NCBI GenBank assembly: GCA_023374045.1
Contig: CM041776.1
Location: forward strand, 144,835,296-144,899,295
Length of the DNA: 64,000 bases
Source of the DNA: Limonium bicolor
Taxonomy: Eukaryota > Streptophyta > Magnoliopsida > Caryophyllales > Plumbaginaceae
Direction of reading: 5' to 3'
The notes under the pieces are model-generated. The model worked only from the letters and a program-made list of their open reading frames with translations. It searched no databases and was not told the DNA's origin. The position numbers were made by a program, and so were the translations under genes. This document shows, piece after piece, positions 11,801 through 22,733 of this stretch (its first letter is position 1; each line of letters starts with the position of its first letter).

Positions 11801-13241
11801 CCACTTACCTAACTATATGTCAGGCCCGCAAGCTCCTTCGGAGTGCGGTTGTCCCACATCCCGTAATTCGGTACACTCATAGTGCTCGTTACACGCCTAG
11901 GTGAAGTATTCTATTGTCAACTCCTCTTGTATCATTCTATGATACTCACCGTAATTCCGTTAGTTTGGTTTTTAAATTTCAAGGTTTAAAAGAAGGGTTG
12001 TGGTTTGAAAGAAAAATTGGGTTTGAAATAACCGTTCGGTGGTACAAGAAGTTCTTCATGGCGTAGCCATGTTTGAGGTCTTGCCCAAGTACAGCTTTCT
12101 GCTGACTGGTATGTCCTTGTACAATGGTCGGGCCGTTAGGCCTTCCCAAGATTCCCATTCTTCCGGTTTTTAGGATGTGTAATCCTGTAGTCGCTTCATT
12201 GCGGTCACGGTGCATTACTATGTACCGGTGATATGTTAAAGTTCCTCTACATGTTCCTGTTCTTACTGCACTTGCCGTGGCAAGTGCGTGGTACTGGTGA
12301 TTTTTGGGTAAACCTATACCGGACACGGTATGGTTTCCCCTTGTATTTGATAGTCGGGTTGACTCTTCCCTTGATCTTGTTGATCTATGTTTGGGATACT
12401 CGATCCTTGAAGTATCTCCTCAATGTTCTTGACATGGTTGTCGATGATCGGGATATTTCTCCAATCTTTGAAGACTCCCATTTATTCGTCTTATGTTTTT
12501 CCCTTGTTGCTTGTTCCCACTGGTTTACCGTGGTCATTGAGCCTTAGCTTGTTTAGGCACTACTCTTGTAGTCCTATCGTTTCATATCCCGTGGATATCC
12601 TTGTAGTTGTGTTAAGCTATGTCGGCCAGGTATCGTAACCTTTTGGCGTTATATTTTGGAGTTAACCACTTCTGACTATGTCCTTAGTCAGCTAGCATAC
12701 CGTTGGTGGTACTACTTAGCTATTACTGTCCCGTAGACTTATGTCTCGGGTTTTGTTACAGTTCCTTTTTCCGCTCCGTTGCGCCTAGTGCTTCTTTTCC
12801 TGCTGCTGGTTGGTTAGCCAGGTTCTGCGACTGCTAGGCATGTCGCCCCATGTTGTTGCATGTTGTAGTCTCCTTATGGTTGGAGTTCTCATTCTACCGC
12901 CACTAAGTGCGGTTATTGTTGTTCAACCGGGATCCATTTCCGGGACTTCCAATTCTTGGAATCTACTGTGTGTTAAGTTCTTTCCCCTTATAGGATTATC
13001 TCACTACTGCCAGATCGGGTTTTCCCGAGTATGAGAGGTCTTTCCTTCTCTCTGGCATTCTTTCCCACGTTATACAGTGGGGTTTGCGGTGGGCGAGACT
13101 GGTATTGTAGGTACCCGGTACTCACCGGGAGTTCCTAACTAGCATATTTCTAATGCTAACACTCAGCCCTTAGCCCTAAACTTCTAATTGCTAACTTGGT
13201 ATTCCTAAAATCGGTATGTCCAGTCATTAGAGCGATACTTC
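8855..13241 (-). pseudogene. Decayed internal (gag-pol) region of element A
   Basis: This lies between the primer site at 13242 and the 3' tracts, so it should hold gag-pol on the minus strand. No frame longer than about 115 codons survives and no catalytic motif could be read with confidence. Blocks match element C's internal region: about 13005 with 44940, 12130 with 44100, 11575-11930 with 32640-32990, 10377 with 42990, and 9110 with 32270. The order is not the same in the two. A hairpin GCACTTGCC-GT-GGCAAGTGC at 12268-12287 is conserved at 44250-44269. Confidence 0.6.
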
Positions 13242-13253
13242 GCTCTGATACCA
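13242..13253 (-). promoter_or_regulatory. Primer-binding site of element A (initiator Met tRNA type)
   Basis: On the minus strand TGGTATCAGAGC follows the LTR end after a short spacer. This matches the 3' end complement of plant initiator Met tRNA, the usual primer of Ty3/gypsy chromoviruses. Confidence 0.92.
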
Positions 13254-13258
13254 CTTTT

Positions 13259-14595
13259 TGTAACGCCCCTATCGCTAATACTGTCATTACCGTCCAATCT
13301 TCTTATACAATCCAGACTCACGCAGCGGATACTGACATACTCAATGGGGGTGATACAATGCCGTTAGCCACCCACGTGACTAACCAGGCTGCTACTACTA
13401 CTACATACAGCATCGGTCTGATGGACCGGAATGTCCGAGTACTACACACTTACAATACATACTCCAATTACCAAATCAAATACTAGAACTTCCCATTCAT
13501 TACAATACTCCATAAGTTCAATACAATATAATACACCGAGTTTACTAAGATCCTTATACAAATACAACACCTCTTTCAATTTCATGGATACACATTAAGA
13601 GTCTACCCACTACCCATTCCTCACAAACTACTTACTTTTTAAGTACAAGGGGTCTGCCACTTAGTACGCTTCTACATTCTACTTCTAACTATCCAAGTGT
13701 AGCCACCGGTCTCTTCCTTGACCATATCCGCTTCGGGTACCTGCACACTAAAAACGTCCCCCCTAGGGGGTCAGCTTACGCTGAATATGATAACCGCATA
13801 CCCCGCGTACTAGTGAGGGTACGCCGACCACTTAGTCGAATGCATGCAGTTCATTTTATTCATGCATACATGCATGCATGCTTTCATACATAATACTACA
13901 ATACTTTACAAGGAATACATACATACATTTCAATACATACAAGTAGTCCATACAAGCCAATTTATACTTACTTACCTTTCCTGAAATGCGCATACACAAT
14001 ACATACACCATACATATTCCATACATACACAATACATGTTAGCTCCTTTTTGTCCACCCGGGTTAATCGGGTGGAGATTACTCTTTTACTCGTTACACAA
14101 TACTTACGCATACATACTCATACTTTACTTACTTACTTACTTACTCAAGTCAAGTCGTCGGGACCTCCGGCCCGGGGACTACTCTGTCCCACCACCGGGA
14201 TTTACTTGGTTCACCAATCCAGGATGCTACCCATTTAAGGGGTTTGGGCCGTGGACCAGTTTAAGAACCAGGAATCGGATCCAACCTCTTGTGTCTCCTC
14301 ATCCTCACGCGTGGCCGAAGCTATATCGGACTTCTACTCATTCCAATTTACTTATTACTTACGTTAGAAGTTAGGTAGTTAGGAATTAGTAGAAGTCACA
14401 CATCCAAGCCACAATAATACAATACATTGCTCATATACACATCCATACGAAATACGATACAATACACAAGTACATTACAAGGTACAAATACACTTCATCT
14501 TCATCCACATATTTCATGAATTATACAAACTAGTGTTCAAGACAATAAATATCAAGAACACATAATTCAAGCACAAGTAAGTGCAATATAGTCCG
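13259..14595 (-). mobile_element. Element A, 5' LTR, segment 1
   Basis: It starts TGTAACGCCCC next to the primer site and is cut at 14595 by element L; the LTR resumes at 22313 and 49885. Near 13741 it contains the acceptor-like GTGCAG/GTACC preceded by a CCCCC/GGGGG hairpin. It also holds ACTT and ACAT microsatellites (13860-13880, 14125-14150). It is a diverged relative of 56395-57556 in E. Confidence 0.88.
14591..14595. repeat. Target-site duplication GTCCG (left copy, L)
   Basis: Repeated exactly at 22308-22312. Confidence 0.95.
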
Positions 14596-16350
14596 TGTGA
14601 GCCTCGATTTTAAACCCTATCCTGTGTTTATTAAAGCTGATTAGGATCTAACCGGGTTTTAGGTCCACTTATAACCTAAGATTAATAACTATGTCATATA
14701 ACAATAATTATTAAAACCTAAGCTAGCTCACTGGAACCTATTATGAGTCGCCACCTAATTTAACCTAGGTCAAATTAGGAAAGGAGAGTTCAGGTTCGAG
14801 GGCTTGATATTCGACTTAATTAGGGTTCAAATTGCTTTCATTACCCTTCCTAGGCCGTTTTTCCTCTACTTGGTTTATTTACGGCTTATTACGAGTCGTC
14901 TTAACCTAAGTGCGCATTCTTCGTTTTTTTTTTGTGTTTTTTAGCATTTTTTGACATAAAATTAAGTGAAATTAAAAGCTACCCTAAACTAGGGTCGGAG
15001 GCAGAATTAGGTCCAATTTCGTTTACGTCGTAGCCACGGACACCATGTCCGAGACCACGGCCCCCAGTTACCTAATTATACAGAAAAATCGAATTTAGGA
15101 AAAAGAAAAAAAAACAAAGTTTGAAAAGTCCGGGGCCATGGACAGGCTGTCCGTGCCCGGACATTATTTTAGAAAACCTAAATTGAAAATTTTAAATCCC
15201 GCCGCCGTCCGTGGGCGTCCGAGGCCACGGACAACCCGTCCGTGTCCCGGACCATAGGTCCGAGATCCCGGACAACCCACGGACAGGGGTTTTTATGGTG
15301 GTTCCCGAAGGTGTTTCGGCTCAAATTTATGCACGTGTAGCCTGAAAGTGTACAATTCGTTAGTAATTGAAAGATTGCAGTTTGAAGTCGAATTATGTAC
15401 GAAATTGACAAACAAGTAACAAGGCAGAAACAAAAGTAATTAGCAATATAGAAGCGTAAAAAGGTTAGTTTGAACCTAAAATTTGACAGAGAGTTAATAA
15501 GGTCGTGGAGAGTTAGAAAAGTAGAATTGCAACCTGTTTTACCTTCAGATTCGTGGTGTTTCTTCACGTCGGGATTCTTCAAAGGCTCGTTGATGGCGGA
15601 TCCAGAAGAACTTTGAACCGAGCTTCTGACTCCTTGCTGTTCTTGATGTTCTTCACGTTTTGGTGCTGTTTTGGTGAGGGTTTGATGATGGATGATGTTG
15701 TGGAGTTGAAAAATGTGTTTTGGTGTTGATTTCGGTGAGATTTCGGTGTTCGACTGTGGCTCTGGAGTTCAAACGTGGAGAGAGAGAGACGGCTGCCTTC
15801 TTTGAGAGTCTAGGGTTCTTGAGGTTCTCCTTTGATCATGGGATAAGGTTCCTTATATAGGCTTCCTTAAAGATAGAAAAATCCGGTAAAAACCGAGATT
15901 TACCGACGTTTTAGCTCAAAGGCTTCCAAAAGGAATTTGATTATGAATTTCACACATGGGTAAAGGATGATATTTCTGATTTTTCTAAAGTGGAATCGAA
16001 TTTTTTGGATATTGGAATATTTTTAAATTCAATTTCTCGTCAGATTCAATCAGAAATTGCTAGAAAATTATTGGAAATTCGAAAAATCAAAATTCCAACG
16101 CCATTATGCTTCAGATGTCATCCTCTATCATGGGTTAAATTTCAAAGCATTTGGAATTGATTTGACCCTTATTTGGAGGAGAGAGAAAGCCTATAGGGGG
16201 CTTACGAGCCTTGAAAAATTACGAAAATGCCCCTGGAGATGACTAAGCTGTCCCTAGTACTCTGAAATGTGCCGATCGAACTGGGAACCCTCGCTACTAG
16301 CCTATTAGTAGAGACTCTCTTCCGGGGGGGTTGAAATTTTGGGTATAACA
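14596..16350 (-). mobile_element. Element L, 3' LTR
   Basis: Starts TGTGAGCCTCG and ends GGGTATAACA on the plus strand. It aligns throughout with 20545-22307 with few substitutions and some single-base indels, many in homopolymers. It contains a TATATAAGG box on the minus strand at 15851-15859 and a GC-rich inverted-repeat island at 15031-15290. Confidence 0.93.
15031..15290. repeat. CCACGGAC/GTCCGTGG island in the L 3' LTR
   Basis: Repeated half-sites CCACGGAC, GTCCGTG, GTCCGAG, CCCGGAC and GTCCGGG in both orientations. It is the L-family counterpart of the islands in the other LTRs, and the right LTR has the same island at 20977-21236. Confidence 0.88.
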
Positions 16351-16365
16351 GATTGCCCCCCATCA
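16351..16365 (-). promoter_or_regulatory. Polypurine tract of element L
   Basis: On the minus strand GATGGGGGGCAATC abuts the 3' LTR. Similar GGGGGCAAT strings recur inside the element near 17521, 17586 and 18683. Confidence 0.75.
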
Positions 16366-16454
16366 ACTAGACTTTGTAATGGAAATGAAAAGGCTAGTTG
16401 ATGCTTGAGTGATACCCCAAAATTTTGGATCTTAAAGGCCACACGTGCAATCCG

Positions 16455-16735
16455 ACAAGTTACGTCGAGCTATTCTAAGGCGCTGACTACCTATGAGTAA
16501 AGTGGAAGGGTGTCGAGCGGTTCTAAAGCGTCGACCACCTAAAGGTAATAATGAAGTAATGTCAGACTATTCTAAGGCATTGACTACCTGTAATGATGAT
16601 ATGATGTCAAGCTATTCTAAGGCATTGACTACCTGTAATGAATGAGATGATGTCAAGCTATTCTAAGGCGTTGACTACCTATAATGAATGAGATGATGTC
16701 AAGCTATTCTGAGGCGTTGACTACCTATCAGTGAT
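16455..16735 (-). repeat. Tandem repeat 1 in element L (unit about 46-48 bp, 6 copies)
   Basis: The unit is recognised by AGCTATTCTAAGGC...TTGACTACCT, starting near 16469, 16517, 16565, 16610, 16656 and 16701. The two copies nearest the LTR side are the most diverged and the later ones almost identical, as expected for recent local amplification. It lies in what would be the 3' untranslated region. Confidence 0.88.
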
Positions 16736-16799
16736 TGAAAAATGGTGTTGGGTCGAGTTCTTCTATTCGGGTGAGTTCTGGTGCTCTAGTGAGTTCTGC

Positions 16800-17095
16800 G
16801 GCTCTGGTGAATCTGAATCTTTGGCTGAGAATCTGCATCTCTGAAGAGTCTGTATCTTTGGCTGAGAATCTGCATCTCTGAAGAGTCTGTATTTTGGCTG
16901 AGAATCTGTATCTTTGAAGAATCTGTATCTTCAGCTGAGAATCTGTATCTCTGATCGGGTGAGAATCTGTATCTCTGAAGAATCTGTATCTTCGGGCGAG
17001 AATCTGTATCTGTGAAGAATCTGTATCTTCGGGGTGAGAATCTGTATCTCTGAAGAATCTGTACCTTCGGCTGAGAATCTGTATCCCTGAATTGT
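16800..17095 (-). repeat. Tandem repeat 2 in element L (unit about 38 bp, about 7-8 copies)
   Basis: The units alternate GAGAATCTGTATCTCTGAAG and AATCTGTATCTTCGGCT-like halves, so a subrepeat near 19 bp underlies the 38-bp period. It lies next to tandem repeat 1 in the 3' untranslated part of L. Confidence 0.88.
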
Positions 17096-17099
17096 GACG

Positions 17100-20000
17100 A
17101 GGAGTCTCATACGTATAGATGCAATGGTCATGATGAAATTAATTATGAAAGTGCCAAACATGGCAATGAGGATGTGCATGTCAAAATACGATCAAAGTGT
17201 ATGTAGGAAATTTGTCCCAAACAAGAAATTGCTGAAAGAGGTGCCAAACGTGGTTTTTTGAAGAATAATCTGTTTATGAAAAGGAAAGTGAAATTATCAT
17301 TTCCTAACCATAGACTTCGAACTTGTAATTTATCTCCTAGGAGATGAACATGCCATCGGTGGGGTATGGTGTATGATGTAAAGATAAGGGCTTATCTGGG
17401 CCTGTGGTGTTTGATGTGGAGGTAAGGGCTTATGCGGGCCGGTGGTGTGTGATGGTGGTGGTGATGTTTGAGCTCTGGGTTCCAATTGGTGTTGTCATAG
17501 CAATTGTTGGAAACAACAAATTGCCCCTAGTATTTTCCCTTAAGACATATGAGCTAGAGTTCGTGGCAATCGATTGTTCCGATCGATTGCCCCCAGTATT
17601 TTCTTTTATTAAACGTGCGAACGAGTCTCGTCCTCACAGGGTCAGGGCTTATGTTTTTATGTGGTGCTTCCTAACCTACACTCGGCGTGTTTGGTGCTTG
17701 CACTCGTTCCTCACCTACAGTCACAACTTCTAGACCATTGAATTCGATATTTGATGGATTTACGCATTTGATCTGTTACTTTCACATGATTGGACACACA
17801 ACTATCAAGTCGGAAGTCTTTAAGGCTTATAACGTGGCCACGGGGTGTGATGAAGGACAACGGGACCATGGAGGGATATTTGAGGTATGTGGAGCTTAAG
17901 TGGGTGACCAAAGCTGCAACTTGCGTCTTCTCTCAGATTCATCTTCCTTGTCTTGAAGTAGTCTAACTGCTTCATGTTGACGTTGTTTTTGAGCTTCTGG
18001 ACTTGGACTTTTGAAGTTGTCCTTTACACCATTTCTCTTTTCGTCGTTATTTGGATTTCTTCGAGGCACTTCGGTTTTTTCTCTTTGTTTGATCCTTTCT
18101 TGACTTTGCCTTCGGGTTCTTGTGTTTCCCGGTTTTGAGTTTTGAGAGCTATTTGATGTGAGCTCTTTTGATCCTGTGTCACTTTGGGACCATTTGCGGA
18201 TCACTTCGTCATGCTGATAGCGGCTTTGCTTCTCTGGACTGATGAAAACGTTATCTGAGAGTCAGGCTCCTCGCTTCCTTTGGTCACCGGGTTGGTTATT
18301 CATCACGGGCTGGCTTGCTCTGTGGAGCTTTGCAACATCGAAAAGGGATATATGAAAGACTCAGCGGGGGTGCCTAGGGTGTAATGTCAGGGTTTACAAG
18401 CTTTTAGCTATGTGGTGTTGTACCTAGGTGCTTCGTCATTCCTGATAGTTGTGTATCCGTTCGTTGTTACTTTTTGCAGGTCTAAGGGTAAATTTACAAA
18501 TTATCTCCTTCGGTCGGAGTTATGCCGTTTACCTCACCTTTGAATGTGGTCTCACCGAGTCGTGTAAAAATGACACGCTCGTTCACTCATGGTTTTTCCG
18601 CTCAAGACACTCTCGTGAATTTCACTTAGAGACTAGTTCACATGCTTAAACGAAAGATTAAAGATGACGATCTTGAACTCAGATTGCCCCCAGTATTGAC
18701 CTAGGGTTTATGACAACACTTAAACAGGTGCAGATTTGGGAATGCTTCGTGGATATTATGGGATAGTCTATGGTGTGAGGACGGACATGTTCACCCTTTT
18801 AGAAACAAAAGACAAGTCATTCTGTTCCATAGTTGGGAAATGATTACTCTGTGATCCCTTAAAAACAAATTTTTGTGTTTTTGTTTTGTTGAATGAATGC
18901 ACACAAAAAATTACGAAAATAGAACTATGATCTAATTCACGAATGGAAAGATAACATCAAATTGTAATCTAAAATGATAAAGGAAGCTAACCACCATAAA
19001 AGTTAGAAGAATGATTGAGAAAAGAAAACTACTAAATCGAGAAAACTTCTGAAATAGTGATGTTGAACAGTCTGATGCCAACGTGTTGAAGACTGGAGCT
19101 GTTGACCGTCGGGGCGCCATTGACCATGATTGTCTTCCTTCCAAGCTTCGAGTAGGCCCTGTAAAATGTCTGAACTAGGAATGCCTATGGGTTATGTAGG
19201 AAGTAATTGGGCCTGAGTTTTTTGCCAAACTGAGAGTGAAGTGCTAGATTAGAGTGATTCCTAGACTAGAACGGACATGTAGGTCTGAATCCAGAAATTG
19301 AGCAAACAAGCTGAAAGAAATCACATGGACCGTGAATGGGCCACTCGGCCGAGGGATAAGCCTTGAAGTCTAGATTCGTTTGATGCTCTTGTTGGGCCTT
19401 GAAGCCGAAACTGGAATGAACGAATTATGCAAACTATCTTGGATTCAAATGTTTTATGGGCCGAAATTCTGGATTGAGAGCGAAGCTCCTGGGCCAAAAC
19501 TATGAATTGGTTTATGGGCTCAAATGGAATGAGTTATGAGTGTGGTACTTGGGCCAGAATGATTGCTCTATATGTGAACTGGAATTTGGGCCGAGTGATT
19601 TGGTTGGGCCTAACAGATGACACCTAGATCTAGGGTTTTGGGTTAGGGTCATGATAAGAAGTCTACCTAGACTAGAATGTGCCCTTGGGCGGAATGTGTT
19701 TGGGCCTGAAGTAAAGCACATGAGCTGGAATGGTCCCTAAACACAAAATGGGCCTAACTTTCTTCTGGCCAGAGAAGATGGTTGCTAAGTCGAAAAGATT
19801 TTATTTCAAGTTGAAGTGGATTTCTTTTTAATGGGCCTATAACTAATTGGATAATTCAAATTGGGCAAGAAGAGAACCAACCTAAGTCTAGGCTTTTGGC
19901 CGAAGCCCGAATGACTCACATGTTAAACCAAATAGGGCCTCTGCAAATTCGTGTTGGGCTAGGTTGATGTAGGAGAAGTTCCTATCAATCTCTAGGCTGG

Positions 20001-20522
20001 GTAGTGGGCCGATTATACAAGCAAACAAGGCCCACACAAATTCAACATGTCCTCACTAGACGTTTAGATAGAACCGGGTATGGATCGATCCGGAGAGGTG
20101 CTCGGGGCGCGGGCCCAGGTCACCACAAAGGAATAGGGCTTGCACGCTATTCTCTTTGGGCTTCCCCACTTTTTTCACATCACCTGAAGGTGTGTGTCTA
20201 CGGTCGGGTCTTTGACTGACCAAACAATGGGCTAGGTAAGGACACTGCCAGAAAACACTTGGGGCTAAAGCCCAGGTATTAAGGGGATGTGGTTAGACGA
20301 CATCCTCCTCTTTTCCCCACTTATTCACATCACCTAAAAGGTGTGAGTCCTTGACAGGGGACCCTCAAACGGGTCCCGGGTAAATCGATTGCATGGACCC
20401 TCTCGCTCTCACGTGATGCAAAGGTGCAGAAATTAAAGTGTGCACAAAAGTAAACAAACAAAGTAATAAAGCCATAAATAAACATTTTCGAGTTAAGCCC
20501 TCTTTCTTAAAATTAAGAGTTT
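17100..20522 (-). mobile_element. Element L, internal region without recognised genes
   Basis: About 3.4 kb with no retroviral motif on either strand. A charged, Arg/Glu/Gln-rich minus-strand frame (17896-18204, about 102 residues) could be a gag relic but has no zinc knuckle. GGGGGCAAT strings repeat at about 17521, 17586 and 18683. From about 19200 to 20000 the words GGGCC and GGGCTT recur often (TTGGGCC-type), giving a low-complexity texture. Nothing else can be supported. Confidence 0.6.
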
Positions 20523-20541
20523 GTCCCCAGTAGAGTCGCCA
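20523..20541 (-). promoter_or_regulatory. Primer-binding site of element L (TGGCGACTC type)
   Basis: On the minus strand TGGCGACTCTACTGGGGAC lies three bases from the 5' LTR. This class of site is common in plant Tat/Ogre-lineage elements. I have not assigned the tRNA. Confidence 0.8.
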
Positions 20542-20976
20542 GTCTGTGAGCCTCGATTTTAAACCCTATCCTGTGTTTATTAAAGTTGATTAGGATCTAA
20601 CCGGGTTTAGGTCCACTTATACCCTAAGATTAATAACTATGTCATAACAATAATTATTAAAACCTAAGCTAGCTCACTGGAACCTATTATGAGTCGCCAC
20701 CTAATTTTAGCCTAGGTCAAATTAGGAAAGGAGAGTTCGGGTTCGGGGGCTTGATATTCGACTTAATTAGGGTTCAAATTGCTTTCATTACCCTTCCTAG
20801 GTCGTTTTCCTCTACTTGGTTTATTTACGGCTTATTACGAGTCGTTTTAACCTAAGTGCGCAAGCTTCTGTTTTTTTTTTGTGTTTTTTAGCATTTTTTG
20901 ACAGAAAATTAAAGTGATATTAAAAGCTACCTAAACTAGGGTTTCGAAGGCAGAATTAGGTCAAATTTCGTTTACG

Positions 20977-21236
20977 TCCGTAGCCACGGACACCATGTCC
21001 GAGACCACGGACCCCAGTTAACCTAGTTATACAGAAAAGTCGAATTTGAGGAAAAACAAAAGTTTGAAAAGTCCGGGCCACGGACAGGCTGTCCGTGGGC
21101 CCGGACATTATTTTAGAAAACCTAAATTTGAAAATTTTAAAATCCCGCCGCCGTCCGTGGGCGTCCGAGGCCACGGACAACCCGTCCGTGGTCCCGGACC
21201 ATAGGTCGTCCGAGATCCTGGACAACCCACGGACAG
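20977..21236. repeat. CCACGGAC/GTCCGTGG island in the L 5' LTR
   Basis: Copy of 15031-15290 with small indels. Confidence 0.88.
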
Positions 21237-21805
21237 GGGTTTTATGGTGGTTCCCGAAGGTGTTTCGGCTCAAAATTTATGCACGTGTAGCCTGAAAGGT
21301 GTACAATTCGTTAGTAATTGAAAGATTGCAGTTTGAAGTCGAATTATGTACGAAACTTGATGAACAAGTAACAAGGCAGAAACAAAAGTAATTAGCAATA
21401 CAGAAGCGTAAAAAGGTTAGTTTGAACCCAATATTTGACATAGAGTTAATAAGGTCGTGGAGAGTTAGAAAAGTAGAATTGCAACCTGTTTTACCTTCAG
21501 ATTAGTGGTTTTTCTTCACGTCGGGATTCTTCAGAGGCCTCGTTGATGGCGGATCCGGAAGAACTTCGAACCGAGCTTCTGACGCATTGCTGTTCTTGAT
21601 GTTCTTCACATTTTGGTGCTGTTTTGGTGAGGGTTTGATGATGGATGATGTTGTGGGAGTTGAAAAATGTGTTTTGGTGTTGATTTCGGTGAGATTTCGG
21701 TGTTCGACTGTGGCTCTGGAGTTCAAAACGTGGAGAGAGAGAGACGGCTGCCTTCTTAGAGAGTCTAGGGTTCTTGAGGTTCACCTTTGATCATGGGATA
21801 AGGTT

Positions 21806-21814
21806 CCTTATATA
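21806..21814 (-). promoter_or_regulatory. TATA box of element L (5' LTR)
   Basis: TATATAAGG on the minus strand, with a pyrimidine-rich stretch starting about 55 bases downstream. It is conserved in the other LTR at 15851-15859. Confidence 0.7.
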
Positions 21815-22307
21815 GGCTTCCTTTAAGATAGAAAAATCCAGTAAAAACCGAGATTTACCGACGTTTTAGCTCAAAGGCTTCCAAAAGGAATTTGATTATG
21901 AAATTTCACACATGGGTAAAGGATGATATTTCTGATTTTTCTAAAGTGGAATCGAATTTTTTGGATATTGGAATATTTTTAAATTCAATTTCTCGTCAGA
22001 TTCAATCAGAAATTGCTAGAAAATTATTGGAAATTCGAAAAAATCAAAATTCCAACGCCATTATGCTTCAGATGTCATCCTCTATCATGGGTTAAAATTT
22101 CAAAGCATTTGGAATTGATTTGACCCTTATTTGGAGGAGAGAGAAAGCCTATAGGGGGCTTAGAAGCCTTGAAAAATTACGAAAATGCCCCTGGAGATGA
22201 CTAAGCTGTCCCTAGTACTCTGAAATGTGCCGATCGAACTGGGAACCCTCGCTACTAGCCTATTAGTAGAGACTCTCTTCCGGGGGGTTGAAATTTTGGG
22301 TATAACA

Positions 22308-22436
22308 GTCCGATTCATGCATTTATCTTATTTAGGTGATCAAATAAGCACACAAACGGTGTAACCAGATTAGGATATAGGGCATGAGGAAATCATACCT
22401 TTTACTGAAATTTACTTTACCGGGTGTCTCCTTGTT
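22308..22436 (-). mobile_element. Element A, 5' LTR, segment 2 (with GTCCG duplication)
   Basis: A 129-bp remnant between L and C. It starts with the GTCCG duplication of L and ends with the TTGTT duplication of C. It matches 61585-61680 in E (tcttaattaggtgatcaa...gcacacaaac), which confirms that it belongs to the split LTR. Confidence 0.88.
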
Positions 22437-22733
22437 TGTAACACCCTATCTCAATCCAAATGTGGTTTCGCATCTTAACAACATATATATACATGTCCCA
22501 ATGGAATTCAATACACTCCAGGACCCTGCCACGGTCTGACTGACAGAATATACCGAACATTAGTACATACAAATCTTACCAAATACATATCCTTCTTACA
22601 ATCCCCTCACGTCCTATACATCTTACTAACTCAAATTGCCATACGAGTGTACATGCCCAACTCGTAGGCCACACTTAACCTGTAATGCTTGTACCCCATC
22701 TTACTCTCGCGACGGCGGCCTCCTGACGTTCAC

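Larger units (their letters stand above)
14596..22307 (-). mobile_element. Element L: complete coding-poor LTR element (7.7 kb), Tat-like
   Basis: Two near-identical LTRs (14596-16350 and 20545-22307) flank a 4.2-kb internal region, and the whole is bounded by perfect GTCCG duplications. The primer site beside the right LTR and the purine tract beside the left LTR place it on the minus strand. No protease, RT or integrase frame is visible, so it would depend on proteins of another element, like a large retrotransposon derivative. The TGGCGACTC-type primer site and tandem repeats near the 3' LTR suggest the Tat/Ogre lineage, which is an inference. Confidence 0.93.
20545..22307 (-). mobile_element. 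Element L, 5' LTR
   Basis: The functional promoter copy for a minus-strand element. A TATATAAGG box lies at 21806-21814, followed on the minus strand by a CT-rich stretch (21729-21750) and a donor-like TGAAG/GTAAAA at 21494. The inverted-repeat island is at 20977-21236, downstream of the donor. A 95-codon minus-strand frame at 21497-21784 sits in the leader; it is frame-broken in the other LTR, so it is probably not coding. Confidence 0.93.

Noticed and set aside
12268..12287. Zinc-knuckle codons in the gag of A (TGC-rich CACTTGCC...GGCAAGTGC)
   Set aside because: No frame gives a C-X2-C-X4-H-X4-C pattern. The sequence is a palindrome conserved in C, so a structural explanation is more likely.
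17896..18204. A gag gene in element L
   Set aside because: The charged, 102-residue minus-strand frame has no zinc knuckle or capsid motif. It is kept only as a possible relic in the description of L.
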